DNA of 6,546 nt from CAWEHT01 sp963808455 (lineage in GTDB: Bacteria > Chloroflexota > Anaerolineae > CG2-30-64-16). The translations under genes were made by a program, and so were the position numbers. Shown in pieces: positions 1-5,478 of the stretch; within the stretch, counting starts at the first letter, position 1, and each line of letters begins with the position of its first letter. The DNA lies in NCBI GenBank assembly GCA_963808455.1, contig CAWEHT010000161.1, positions 1 to 6,546 on the forward strand, given 5' to 3'. The notes under the pieces are model-generated. The model ran no database searches and was not told the origin of the DNA. It saw only the letters and a list, made by a program, of their open reading frames with translations.

Positions 1-24
1 CAAGTTGCTGTAGCGAACCTCGCA

Positions 25-1959
25 TCATCCGAAATGGCTGTGGCCGCCGCCGCTGCCACCGCCATGGAAGCCGCCGCCCCCGGAGAAGCCGCCGCCGCCG
101 AAGCCACGCCCGCCCGAGGCACCCCCGCTGGGAGCCGGCTGGCTGCTCAGCGTGTGGCTGGCCGAAGAGAGCATGGCGTTCAGCCCGGCGCTCATGCCAC
201 CGAGCGACGCGTTGATCCCGCGCGACATATCACTCAGCGACGGCACCGGCGAGCGCTCGCCGCCGATGCTGGCCGGCCCGGCGTGACCTGCCCCGGCCCC
301 GGCAGGGCCTCCCAAGCCAGGCCCATAGTAGGGACGCGGCATGCCGACGGGTATCCACCAGGTCGGGGCCGGCACGTTCTGGACGGCAGAGAATCTCTGG
401 ATCCAGCTGCGCTCCAGGCCGAAAACCACCGCGTAGGGCAGGTAGTGCTCGAAGATGCCGGCCGCGTCCTCGACCTTGGTGTATTTCTCCAGATTTTGCA
501 GGTACCGCTTGAAGGCCTGCCAGCGGGCGTTGGCCTCGACCCCCTGGTCGGTGCGCCGCGGCATGCGGCGGGATAGGGCCAGCATCACGGCCCCCACCAC
601 GATCAAGGCAAGTCCGGGGCACACGGCTGCCCCGGTGTAACCACTGAAGGCCGCCAGCAAGAAGAAGGCAGCCACCCCGCCGACCGCCAGGACGGCAAAG
701 CCCAGGCAGCCGTAGCGCTGGCGCACCGCCTCGGGGCTTTCGCTGAACAGGCCCTCGCCCACCGCTTCGTCATACATCTGCTTTTTCAGCGTAGGGATGG
801 TGGCGTAGAACTGGTTGGCCAGGTCCGAGAGCTTGCGCTCGGTCCGCGATCCGAAGATCTCGTGCAGCAAGGTCAACTCGTAGTTGAGCTTTGCCACCGA
901 CATATCCTTGAGCCGGTACACGAAATCGCGGTGCTCGCCGATGCCCATGAACCCCGGCTCATCGGTCTCCTGGATCTCGACAGCGCCCCGGCGCGCCAGG
1001 TCCAGGAGGGTCCCGATGATGTCTTGCATATCCGCGGTCTCGTTCACCAACACGCCTACCATGCCGGCAGGCAAGTCGGAGGGCGGCTCGGGCAGGTAGT
1101 CGGCGATCATGGCGATGGGGTGCTCGCGGCGCATGCGGTACCACCAGAGATACAACAACAGGGGACCGCCGACCAGGATCAGCAGCCCCAACCCGCCGAA
1201 CCCCAGCGTGAAGACAGGCCGCCATTGTTGTTGCTGCGCCTGCGTTGCAGCTGCAGCATCCACCTGCTGCTGCCATGGCTGCGCCGACCCTGCTACGATC
1301 CCATGTGGCCACTCAGCCACGGCTTCCACGTCGGCGCCTGCGCTCAGCGGCCCATCGACGACGATGGTGGCATCGGTCTGGCCTTTGTGGAAGGTGGCCT
1401 GCCCGCTGGCGCCGTTGATGTTGTAGTTGGTGAACGTGGCTCCGGGCGGCGCGTGCAGGGTGATCGTGGATGATTGCACGTGCATCCCATCGGGCACCTC
1501 TATCGCCTTCCAATCGAGCTGATCCACGCCGGTCTGAGGATAGTAGCGCAGGGCGCCGGATACGGTGTACGCGATGAGGATCGTGCGCCGCGAATCCTGG
1601 CTGGGCGGGAAATTGTAGCGGACCGCCAGCTGGCCGTTGTCCTGCGAGAGGCTGAACGTGTACGGCGCGCCACTGTCGGATTCCGCATAGGTAGGGCCGC
1701 CCTGCTCGCTAACCCCGACGTCGGTGATACCGCTCAAGTTCGTGAGGTCGATGTCGTCCTCGCCGAACCTGAAGGTGCCGCTGGTGAAGACGAGTTCCTG
1801 CGTTTCCTGAACACGGAAGTCACCGCTCTTCTGGATGGCAATGTCAACGTCGTAGCGTTGCCAATAGAGGGTCTGTTCCTGAGCCAGGGCGGTGTTGCCG
1901 AGGACCAGGAGAGCGCCCACGACCAGAAGCATCACGGGGAAGAGTTTTCGTCGCATCAT
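25..1959 (-). CDS. DUF2207-family membrane protein with Gly-rich C-terminal tail
   Basis: Predicted envelope protein of about 644 residues; the biochemical role of the DUF2207 family is unknown. Residues 1-26 are a signal peptide (MMRRK, a hydrophobic core, then TALA before QEQ). A beta-rich extracytoplasmic domain follows to about 220, then a Q-rich stretch (QAQQQQ near 241-245). The first membrane segment is at about 250-274, followed by a cytoplasmic part with an LLDLARRGAVEI helix. Two more membrane segments lie at about 418-438 and 443-462. The family-typical block ARWQAFKRYL...HYLPYAVVFG is at 478-514, and the last 34 residues are almost all Gly with Phe, Ser and His. Order and length fit DUF2207 proteins. 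An in-frame TTG at 1977 is possible. I prefer the ATG pair at 1959/1956 because GAGGGAG (1961-1967) lies just upstream; its spacing suits 1956 best. Transcribed alone from the promoter near 2072-2101. Family call is firm, function unknown. Confidence 0.9.
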   Translation of the reverse strand: MMRRKLFPVMLLVVGALLVLGNTALAQEQTLYWQRYDVDIAIQKSGDFRVQETQELVFTSGTFRFGEDDIDLTNLSGITDVGVSEQGGPTYAESDSGAPYTFSLSQDNGQLAVRYNFPPSQDSRRTILIAYTVSGALRYYPQTGVDQLDWKAIEVPDGMHVQSSTITLHAPPGATFTNYNINGASGQATFHKGQTDATIVVDGPLSAGADVEAVAEWPHGIVAGSAQPWQQQVDAAAATQAQQQQWRPVFTLGFGGLGLLILVGGPLLLYLWWYRMRREHPIAMIADYLPEPPSDLPAGMVGVLVNETADMQDIIGTLLDLARRGAVEIQETDEPGFMGIGEHRDFVYRLKDMSVAKLNYELTLLHEIFGSRTERKLSDLANQFYATIPTLKKQMYDEAVGEGLFSESPEAVRQRYGCLGFAVLAVGGVAAFFLLAAFSGYTGAAVCPGLALIVVGAVMLALSRRMPRRTDQGVEANARWQAFKRYLQNLEKYTKVEDAAGIFEHYLPYAVVFGLERSWIQRFSAVQNVPAPTWWIPVGMPRPYYGPGLGGPAGAGAGHAGPASIGGERSPVPSLSDMSRGINASLGGMSAGLNAMLSSASHTLSSQPAPSGGASGGRGFGGGGFSGGGGFHGGGSGGGHSHFG

Positions 1960-1960
1960 G

Positions 1961-1967
1961 CTCCCTC
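1961..1967 (-). promoter_or_regulatory. Ribosome binding site deciding the DUF2207 gene start
   Basis: On the minus strand this reads GAGGGAG. Its GAGG core is 4 bases from the ATG at 1959 and 7 from the ATG at 1956. It lies inside the longer reading frame that would begin at TTG 1977, which argues that the TTG is not the real start. Confidence 0.6.
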
Positions 1968-2071
1968 GCAAGTTCAATCATCGGCTCGCTTCATTCTGGC
2001 ACGACGGCCTCGGCACCGCCAGAAGCGCAGCCGACTTTCGCCTGACACGCGGCAGGCACATATGTCAGCCT

Positions 2072-2101
2072 ATCGTACCACAATTGCGCCAATTGTGCCA
2101 G
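2072..2101 (-). promoter_or_regulatory. Sigma70-like promoter of the DUF2207 gene
   Basis: On the minus strand a -35 box CTGGCA (2096-2101, 4 of 6 to consensus) and a -10 box TACGAT (2072-2077, 4 of 6) are separated by 18 bases. Transcription would begin near 2065, giving a leader of about 105 bases. The boxes are weak on their own; the perfect palindrome placed exactly between them supports the call. The predicted start also lies past the upstream gene's terminator, so the downstream gene would have its own transcript. Confidence 0.5.
2079..2097. promoter_or_regulatory. 19-bp palindromic operator-like site
   Basis: Perfect inverted repeat CACAATTG-CGC-CAATTGTG: 8-bp half-sites with a 3-bp centre, total 19 bp, markedly A/T-rich compared with the surrounding sequence. 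It occupies the spacer between the predicted -35 and -10 boxes, where a bound dimeric repressor would block RNA polymerase. The regulator is not encoded in this window and I cannot name it. Size and symmetry suit a helix-turn-helix dimer of the TetR, GntR or MarR type; that is inference. Confidence 0.55.
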
Positions 2102-2138
2102 GGTATGCCGTGAGCCGGCATTTATCTTCCGGGGCAAG

Positions 2139-2224
2139 GCCGACCACGGATACCCCGCGGATGCGCGGATGTACTCGCCGCGGCGTGCGCTAACCGTGCA
2201 TTCGTGGCTCGATCCGTGGTCGGC
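2139..2224. repeat. 13-bp spaced inverted repeat with degenerate CGCGGAT motifs
   Basis: GCCGACCACGGAT at 2139-2151 is exactly inverted as ATCCGTGGTCGGC at 2212-2224, with 60 bases between. Inside the left half three related words follow each other at about 9-10 base intervals (CCACGGAT, CCGCGGAT, GCGCGGAT). A 10-bp palindrome CGCCGCGGCG (2176-2185) lies in the loop. Short dispersed CACGGAT-type repeats are familiar in intergenic DNA of some environmental phyla; membership in such a family is inference. A folded RNA element is the alternative. Confidence 0.5.
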
Positions 2225-2284
2225 GGGCAACCTGCCCCCAATCTGAGATGCCTACCCTGAGCAAGGGTGTGGGGCCGGCGCCCC
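2225..2284. repeat. Three adjacent small inverted repeats
   Basis: GGGCA/TGCCC (2225-2229 with 2233-2237, 3-base loop), ACCCT/AGGGT (2254-2258 with 2264-2268, 5-base loop) and GGGGC/GCCCC (2271-2275 with 2280-2284, 4-base loop) lie in a row next to the terminator hairpin. Each has only a 5-bp stem and none has a T-run, so they are not terminators by themselves. In GC-rich DNA some such stems occur by chance. Confidence 0.4.
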
Positions 2285-2302
2285 CATGAGAAAGGAAGAT
2301 CC

Positions 2303-2333
2303 AAAGAGGGCGGCTCTACCGCAGCCGCCCTCC
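2303..2333 (-). terminator. Intrinsic terminator of the two-domain secreted protein gene
   Basis: A perfect 10-bp stem, GAGGGCGGCT (2306-2315) against AGCCGCCCTC (2323-2332), closes a 7-base loop. On the minus strand it is followed by TTT, so the U-tract is short but present. It starts about 45 bases past the stop codon of the secreted protein gene, the right place to end that transcript before the DUF2207 promoter. Confidence 0.75.
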
Positions 2334-2377
2334 GCTCCATATGGGCAGGGTGACCCGCGCACCCGGCCTACGGCCGG

Positions 2378-3478
2378 CTAGTGCGTGGCATTGACCCCGC
2401 TGCCGCTGATCTGGAGGTTATAGCCACCGGGTGGCCCGTCTTGAGCTACCAGCACATAGTAGGTGCCCGGCTTGAGAAAGCTGCCGGACCAGAGCAGGTC
2501 ATTGGGTTTGTTCGAGTTGGAGGCAGACCCCAGGCCGATGGGCGTCACCACCTGGCCTGCCAGCATGGTCTGCAAATTCTGCGGTGTCCAGACGGCGAAA
2601 CCGGCCGCGGTGGCCGGGTAGACCTGCATATCGATCGTGACCTGGGAACCATCACCGGCGTATTGGAAGGAATACCAGGTGACTGATCCCGACGCGGTCG
2701 GCACCCAGCCCTTGGCGGTGCTGATCGCATTGTCAGGGCCGGCGCCAGGGGCCAGTGTGCCGGTCACCGGGGCCGAGGCGGCCGGAGCAGCTGTGCTGGA
2801 GACAGGGGCGGAGGCGGCCGGGACAGCTGTGGCGGTCATCGGGACGGAGACGACCGACGAGGCTGTGCTGGTCATCGGCAACGACGGCGCCGGGGCAGCT
2901 GTGCTGGTCACCGGGGCCGAAGGGGCCGGGGCAGCCGTGGCGGGGACGCTCGCGACAGGGGCGGTGGTTGGGGCCGCTGCCGAAGACGGCATCGGCTGGC
3001 CGGCGACAGAGACGCCACTTCCGGTGACCGTGAGCTGGAAGGTGCCGGGTGCCAGCGTGCTTTGATCGACCACGACGTAATAGGTGCCCCACGCGTTGAA
3101 ATTGCTGGTCCAGATCATGTCGGGGTTGTTGTTGTAAGAATTGACGGCGCCGGCCCCAATCGGCGTCACGGACTCGCCCAGCGATCGCTGCCGCACCTCT
3201 TCGGAAGTCCAGATGGCAAATTGAGTCAGGGGCGCCTTGTGGGTCGGAGATTGGAAATTGCCGCTCATGTCGATGTTGATCTGCGAGCCATCTCCGTCGT
3301 AGGCGAAGGCAAACCACAGCTCGCCGCCCGCCGGGATGCTGACGGGGCCCGAAGGCACTGTGAAAGCCGTCTCGGGCCCTGTGCCGGGAGCTTCGGCTGC
3401 AAAGACGTGCCCTGCACCTGCGAGGAGAGTGCTGGCGATGAGAAAGACGCCGGCCAACTTCAGGAATTTGCCGAACAT
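2378..3478 (-). CDS. Secreted protein with two copies of a beta-rich domain and a repetitive Ala/Pro/Ser/Thr linker
   Basis: Predicted exported protein of 366 residues with no catalytic motif that I can see. Residues 1-27 form a signal peptide (MFGKFLKLAG..., ending VFA before AEAP). Domain 1 is about 31-157 and domain 2 about 246-366. They are clearly duplicates: both carry Y-x-GDGSQ-x-x-IDM, FA-[IV]-WT, V-TPIG, and W-x-[SG]-x-F...GTYYV-[VL]-V, and both end in SGSGV. The fold resembles bacterial pre-peptidase C-terminal (PPC-like) beta-sandwich domains that bind ligands or cell-surface material; that assignment is inference. Between them lies a low-complexity linker (158-243) whose last 60 residues are five 12-residue repeats. 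I start at ATG 3478, not the in-frame start at 3508, because AAGGAG is 7 bases upstream and the signal peptide then begins correctly. A strong promoter lies near 3643-3671 and a terminator at 2303-2333, so it is monocistronic. Confidence 0.85.
   Translation of the reverse strand: MFGKFLKLAGVFLIASTLLAGAGHVFAAEAPGTGPETAFTVPSGPVSIPAGGELWFAFAYDGDGSQINIDMSGNFQSPTHKAPLTQFAIWTSEEVRQRSLGESVTPIGAGAVNSYNNNPDMIWTSNFNAWGTYYVVVDQSTLAPGTFQLTVTGSGVSVAGQPMPSSAAAPTTAPVASVPATAAPAPSAPVTSTAAPAPSLPMTSTASSVVSVPMTATAVPAASAPVSSTAAPAASAPVTGTLAPGAGPDNAISTAKGWVPTASGSVTWYSFQYAGDGSQVTIDMQVYPATAAGFAVWTPQNLQTMLAGQVVTPIGLGSASNSNKPNDLLWSGSFLKPGTYYVLVAQDGPPGGYNLQISGSGVNATH
2753..2932 (-). repeat. Five tandem 36-bp coding repeats (12-residue linker units)
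   Basis: The linker of the secreted protein contains five consecutive units of exactly 12 residues (180 bp): APAPSAPVTSTA, APAPSLPMTSTA, SSVVSVPMTATA, VPAASAPVSSTA and APAASAPVTGTL. A degenerate extra unit (APVASVPATA) precedes them. The pattern is S-x-P-[VM]-[TS]-x-T at the unit's end. Such Pro/Thr/Ser linkers are flexible and in secreted bacterial proteins are often glycosylated. The units are still similar as DNA, suggesting recent expansion by slippage or unequal exchange. Confidence 0.8.
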
Positions 3479-3485
3479 TGCGATT

Positions 3486-3491
3486 CTCCTT
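3486..3491 (-). promoter_or_regulatory. Ribosome binding site deciding the secreted-protein start
   Basis: AAGGAG on the minus strand, 7 bases before ATG 3478. It sits inside the longer reading frame from 3508, so translation most likely begins at 3478. Confidence 0.75.
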
Positions 3492-3642
3492 ATCTTCTTT
3501 GCTGGCATGCGGCCCGCATCCGCAACAACCGGATCCTTTCAGTATGGGGGAGCCAGACCTGGGGAGCCGGAAGCTGCCGTAATCGCGGAGCACGAGCCGG
3601 CCAAACGGACGCGCCTCCAGGGCAGCGTGCGTTTGTGCAGCT

Positions 3643-3671
3643 AAGATAAAGGCTAGAGGAGGATCTGTCAA
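3643..3671 (-). promoter_or_regulatory. Sigma70 promoter of the secreted two-domain protein gene
   Basis: On the minus strand there is a perfect consensus -35 box TTGACA (3666-3671), a 17-base spacer and a -10 box TATCTT (3643-3648, 4 of 6). Transcription would start near 3636, leaving a leader of about 158 bases. This is the best-matching promoter in the window and suggests high expression. Confidence 0.7.
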
Positions 3672-3812
3672 GAAAGGGTCGCTGGGCTGCCGGTATCAGC
3701 TGAACTGCCTCGAGCCCGAATCGCTACGCCCGCTGCCAGGCAGCAGCGCTCAGGGGCTGAAACCCGGCGCTGGGCCGGCCATTTTCGGGCCGGGATCGCC
3801 GCGCCGCCGCGT

Positions 3813-3841
3813 TTGCGCGGCCTCGCTCTCTCCGCTATACT
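3813..3841 (+). promoter_or_regulatory. Sigma70-like promoter of the PhzF-family gene
   Basis: A -35-like TTGCGC (3813-3818, 3 of 6) and a -10 box TATACT (3836-3841, 5 of 6) are 17 bases apart. The start would be near 3848, giving a leader of about 60 bases. The -10 is good, the -35 weak. Confidence 0.5.
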
Positions 3842-3909
3842 CGACGCGACCGGGCAGTGGTTCGCACGCATTGAGGTCAGGCTGCCAGGACACCCAAACG
3901 GGAGACGCC

Positions 3910-4827
3910 ATGAGCCAGCTAATCTATCAGGTAGACGCTTTTACCCATCAGGCTTTCGCCGGCAACCCTGCCGGCGTCTGTATCCTGCCCGGGGCCGCTC
4001 CTGACGCCTGGATGCAGGCGCTGGCGCGCGAGATGAACCTCTCTGAGACGGCCTTCCTGGTCCCGCAGGTCGGCGGCTTCGGCCTGCGCTGGTTCACCCC
4101 GGCGGTTGAGGTGAAGTTGTGCGGCCACGCCACGCTCGCCAGCGCGCACGTGCTCTGGGAAACCGGGGCGCTGCGGCCGGACGAGCCGGCCCGCTTCCAT
4201 ACGTTGAGTGGGCTGCTGGTCGCCAGCCGGAGCGGTGACTGGATCCAGATGGACTTTCCGGCGGCCCCGCCGCAGACCGTCGAAGCCCCCGCTGGGCTGT
4301 CGGAGGCGCTGGGCGTGGCGCCCAGGTATGTGGCAAGCAACGCCCTGCAGGACTGCTTGATCGAGGTCGAGGATGAGGACACCGTCCGGCGGCTGCGGCC
4401 GGACTTCACCCTGCTCGGCCGTCTTCCCTTGCGTGGGGTCATCGTCACCGCAGCGATATCGGCTTCCTCTGAATATGATTTTGTCTCCCGCTTCTTCGCG
4501 CCGGCCGCCGGCGTCAGCGAGGACCCCGTGACCGGCTCGGCTCACTGCTGTCTTGGCCCGTTTTGGGCGGCTCGCCTCGGCAAGGCCGAGATGGTCGCCT
4601 ACCAGGCATCGCCGCGCGGCGGCGTTGTGCGCGTGCGTCTGTCGGGTGACCGCGTCCTCCTGGGCGGCCAGGCCGTCACGGTCATGGTCGGCGAGCTCAA
4701 GGCGCAGGCGACGCTAGAGGCCGTTTACCTGGCGGTTGAACCCATATCACGGCCCGAGGATTTCCAGCGGATCGTGGAGATCGCTCACGAGGAACAGGCC
4801 AAACGTGCGGTCAGCAAGGACAAGTAG
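3910..4827 (+). CDS. PhzF family protein (phenazine-biosynthesis-like epimerase/isomerase)
   Basis: Cytoplasmic enzyme of 305 residues in the PhzF/YddE family, whose fold resembles diaminopimelate epimerase (two mirrored halves with the active site between). Family landmarks are all present: QVDAFTHQAFAGNPAGV at the N-terminus, NLSETAF with Glu46, LCGHATLA with His73, and EDPVTGSAHC with Asp205. In Pseudomonas PhzF the equivalent Glu, His and Asp are the catalytic residues, so this protein is expected to be active. The substrate is not predictable: there are no other phenazine genes here, so a phenazine role is unlikely, and many relatives are of unknown metabolic function. The tail after VGELKAQA (about 38 residues, charged, ending VSKDK) looks like a helical extension. 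I use ATG 3910 with GGGAG (3900-3904) 5 bases upstream; an in-frame TTG at 3871 would add 13 non-conserved residues. The frame is intact, unlike the genes that follow. Confidence 0.93.
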   Translation: MSQLIYQVDAFTHQAFAGNPAGVCILPGAAPDAWMQALAREMNLSETAFLVPQVGGFGLRWFTPAVEVKLCGHATLASAHVLWETGALRPDEPARFHTLSGLLVASRSGDWIQMDFPAAPPQTVEAPAGLSEALGVAPRYVASNALQDCLIEVEDEDTVRRLRPDFTLLGRLPLRGVIVTAAISASSEYDFVSRFFAPAAGVSEDPVTGSAHCCLGPFWAARLGKAEMVAYQASPRGGVVRVRLSGDRVLLGGQAVTVMVGELKAQATLEAVYLAVEPISRPEDFQRIVEIAHEEQAKRAVSKDK

Positions 4828-4832
4828 ACCCC

Positions 4833-4977
4833 ATGCAGCTTGTTGAGACGAGTATCTGATATCTACAGCTATCATGATGATCACTTCGACCGGTTGGCAA
4901 ACATCAGGCGGCTCGAAGCCAGTGAAATCCGAGTCCGCGCCAGCGAGGCCTTCCAGTGGCTGACCAGTCAGTTGTAG
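4833..4977 (+). pseudogene. Small unrecognised gene upstream of and overlapping the MNT gene, probably frameshifted
   Basis: I do not recognise this family. From ATG 4833 the frame reads MQLVETSI and stops at once (TGA 4857-4859). Dropping one base there (T at 4857 is the simplest) joins it to an open frame encoding DIYSYHDDHFDRLANIRR and then EASEIRVRASEAFQWLTSQL, ending at TAG 4975-4977. The restored product has 47 residues, His/Asp-rich in the middle, then a charged amphipathic helix. Without a shift, a TTG at 4840 gives 45 residues but has no ribosome site. A weak AAGGA (4816-4820) lies 12 bases before ATG 4833. The gene overlaps the nucleotidyltransferase start by about 22 bases, implying coupled translation. 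Position and size would suit a small partner of the MNT protein; that is inference. It could also be the remnant of a longer gene. Confidence 0.4.
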
Positions 4978-5280
4978 CGAGTGTCAGAGGCTACTTGCAC
5001 CAGCTCATTGCCCTGGGCGTCGCGGTCAGCTTTGGCGTGATCTTTGGCTCGCAGGCAACCGGCTCTGTCGATCAGTGGAGCGACATTGACCTGTTGGTTG
5101 TTTCGCCACATTTCGATGGCCTGCGCAATCGTCAGGATATCAACCTTCTCTGGCGCATCGCTGCGCGTATTGACAGTCGTATCGAACCGATCCCTTGCGG
5201 CGAACGGCAGTGGGCAGGAGGACCACACGAGCCCCATTGTCGAGATCGCCCGCAGAGAAGGGCTGCAGATCGGCACGTAG
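4956..5280 (+). pseudogene. MNT-type nucleotidyltransferase (pol beta superfamily), interrupted by one frameshift
   Basis: Minimal nucleotidyltransferase, a family that transfers nucleotides to a protein or RNA partner and often serves as the antitoxin of HEPN toxins. From GTG 4956 (GAGG at 4945-4948, 7 bases upstream) the frame shows the helix VRGYLHQLIALGV, then GVIFGSQATGS with Gly31-Ser32, then WSDIDLLVVS with metal-binding Asp43 and Asp45. RIDSRIEPIP follows, whose Glu77 may be the third acidic residue. After ERQWA (codon 87, base 5216) the frame turns into Arg/Pro-rich nonsense running to 5459. Removing one G from GGAGG at 5217-5221 restores EDHTSPIVEIARREGLQIGT and a stop at 5278-5280. 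That gives 107 residues, the usual family length and ending. The break removes only the last 20 residues, so the catalytic core could still fold. No HEPN gene was found on either side. Real mutation and sequencing error cannot be told apart here. Confidence 0.75.
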
Positions 5281-5478
5281 GGGCAGCAGCTTGCTCGCCA
5301 GCCGGAGCATTCCACCAGCAGGAGCGCCGCGGGCCGGACTCGAAGCGTCTCCTGACCGGCGCCGGCTGCGAAAGTGGGCGCCGAGTGCGCCCTCACTGTG
5401 CCGTATCGCTCGGGGCGCGAACACCTGCCGATGACCGCTCCCCTTCCCCCGCGGCCTGAGATTGTGCCCCAGAATTCG
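5281..5478. other. Convergent intergenic stretch, nothing recognisable
   Basis: 198 bases between the stop of the MNT gene (plus) and the restored stop of the large hypothetical gene (minus). I looked for a HEPN-like gene after the MNT gene and for a bidirectional terminator and found neither. The only symmetry is a 10-bp palindrome CCGGCGCCGG at 5356-5365. Open frames crossing it have Arg/Pro/Ala-rich compositions typical of chance frames in GC-rich DNA. Confidence 0.5.

Larger units (their letters stand above)
1960..2377. other. Intergenic region with promoter, operator-like palindrome, inverted-repeat cluster and terminator
   Basis: No credible gene is seen in these 418 bases. From right to left (the direction of transcription of both flanking genes) it holds the terminator of the two-domain secreted protein gene (2306-2332), a run of small inverted repeats (2225-2284), a 13-bp spaced inverted repeat with CGCGGAT-like motifs (2139-2224), a promoter with an internal palindrome (2072-2101), and a leader of roughly 105 bases before the DUF2207 gene. 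Short reading frames here are rich in Arg, Ala and Pro with no domain signature and are treated as chance. Confidence 0.7.
3479..3909. other. Divergent intergenic region
   Basis: These 431 bases separate two divergently transcribed genes and hold no believable coding sequence. Both predicted promoters face outward: minus-strand boxes at 3643-3671 and plus-strand boxes at 3813-3841. The leader of the secreted-protein mRNA is long (about 158 bases). It contains two direct GGCTCCCC words 14 bases apart (3547-3554 and 3561-3568, seen as GGGGAGCC on the plus strand) and a 13-base palindrome at the ATGCGG/CCGCAT site near 3509-3521. Between the promoters lie GCTGCC-A-GGCAGC (3732-3744) and a CCGGCC/GGCCGG stem with a 7-base loop (3775-3793). 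None has a T-run. Confidence 0.6.

Noticed and set aside
1474..2193. 239-residue plus-strand open frame opposite the DUF2207 gene
   Set aside because: Arg/Ala-rich shadow of a well supported minus-strand gene, without any domain or signal; the same applies to the open frames at 34-576 and 862-1473.
2190..2224. tRNA-like T-arm (GGCTCGATCC)
   Set aside because: No matching acceptor stem, anticodon arm or CCA, and the invariant T of the T-loop motif is missing.
2753..2932. CRISPR-like array of 36-bp units
   Set aside because: The units are contiguous with no spacers, diverge from each other, and stay in the reading frame of a secreted protein as a Pro/Thr/Ser linker.
2733..3671. 312-residue minus-strand open frame overlapping the secreted protein gene
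   Set aside because: Runs in another frame through the same DNA, is Arg/His/Pro-rich, and begins at the TTG that is part of the -35 promoter box.
3775..3793. CCGGCC/GGCCGG stem as a terminator
   Set aside because: The stem is 6 bp with no T-run on either side, and it lies between two outward-facing promoters where no transcript is expected to end.
3919..4545. 208-residue minus-strand open frame opposite the PhzF gene
   Set aside because: Antisense shadow of a gene with a complete family signature.
4828..4870. Terminator after the PhzF gene
   Set aside because: No stem longer than a few pairs and no T-run; read-through into the small gene and MNT gene remains possible.
5217..5459. C-terminal extension of the MNT protein to 167 residues
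   Set aside because: Residues after ERQWA are Arg/Pro/Ala-rich and unlike any MNT family end, while the neighbouring frame gives a typical end and stop at 5280.
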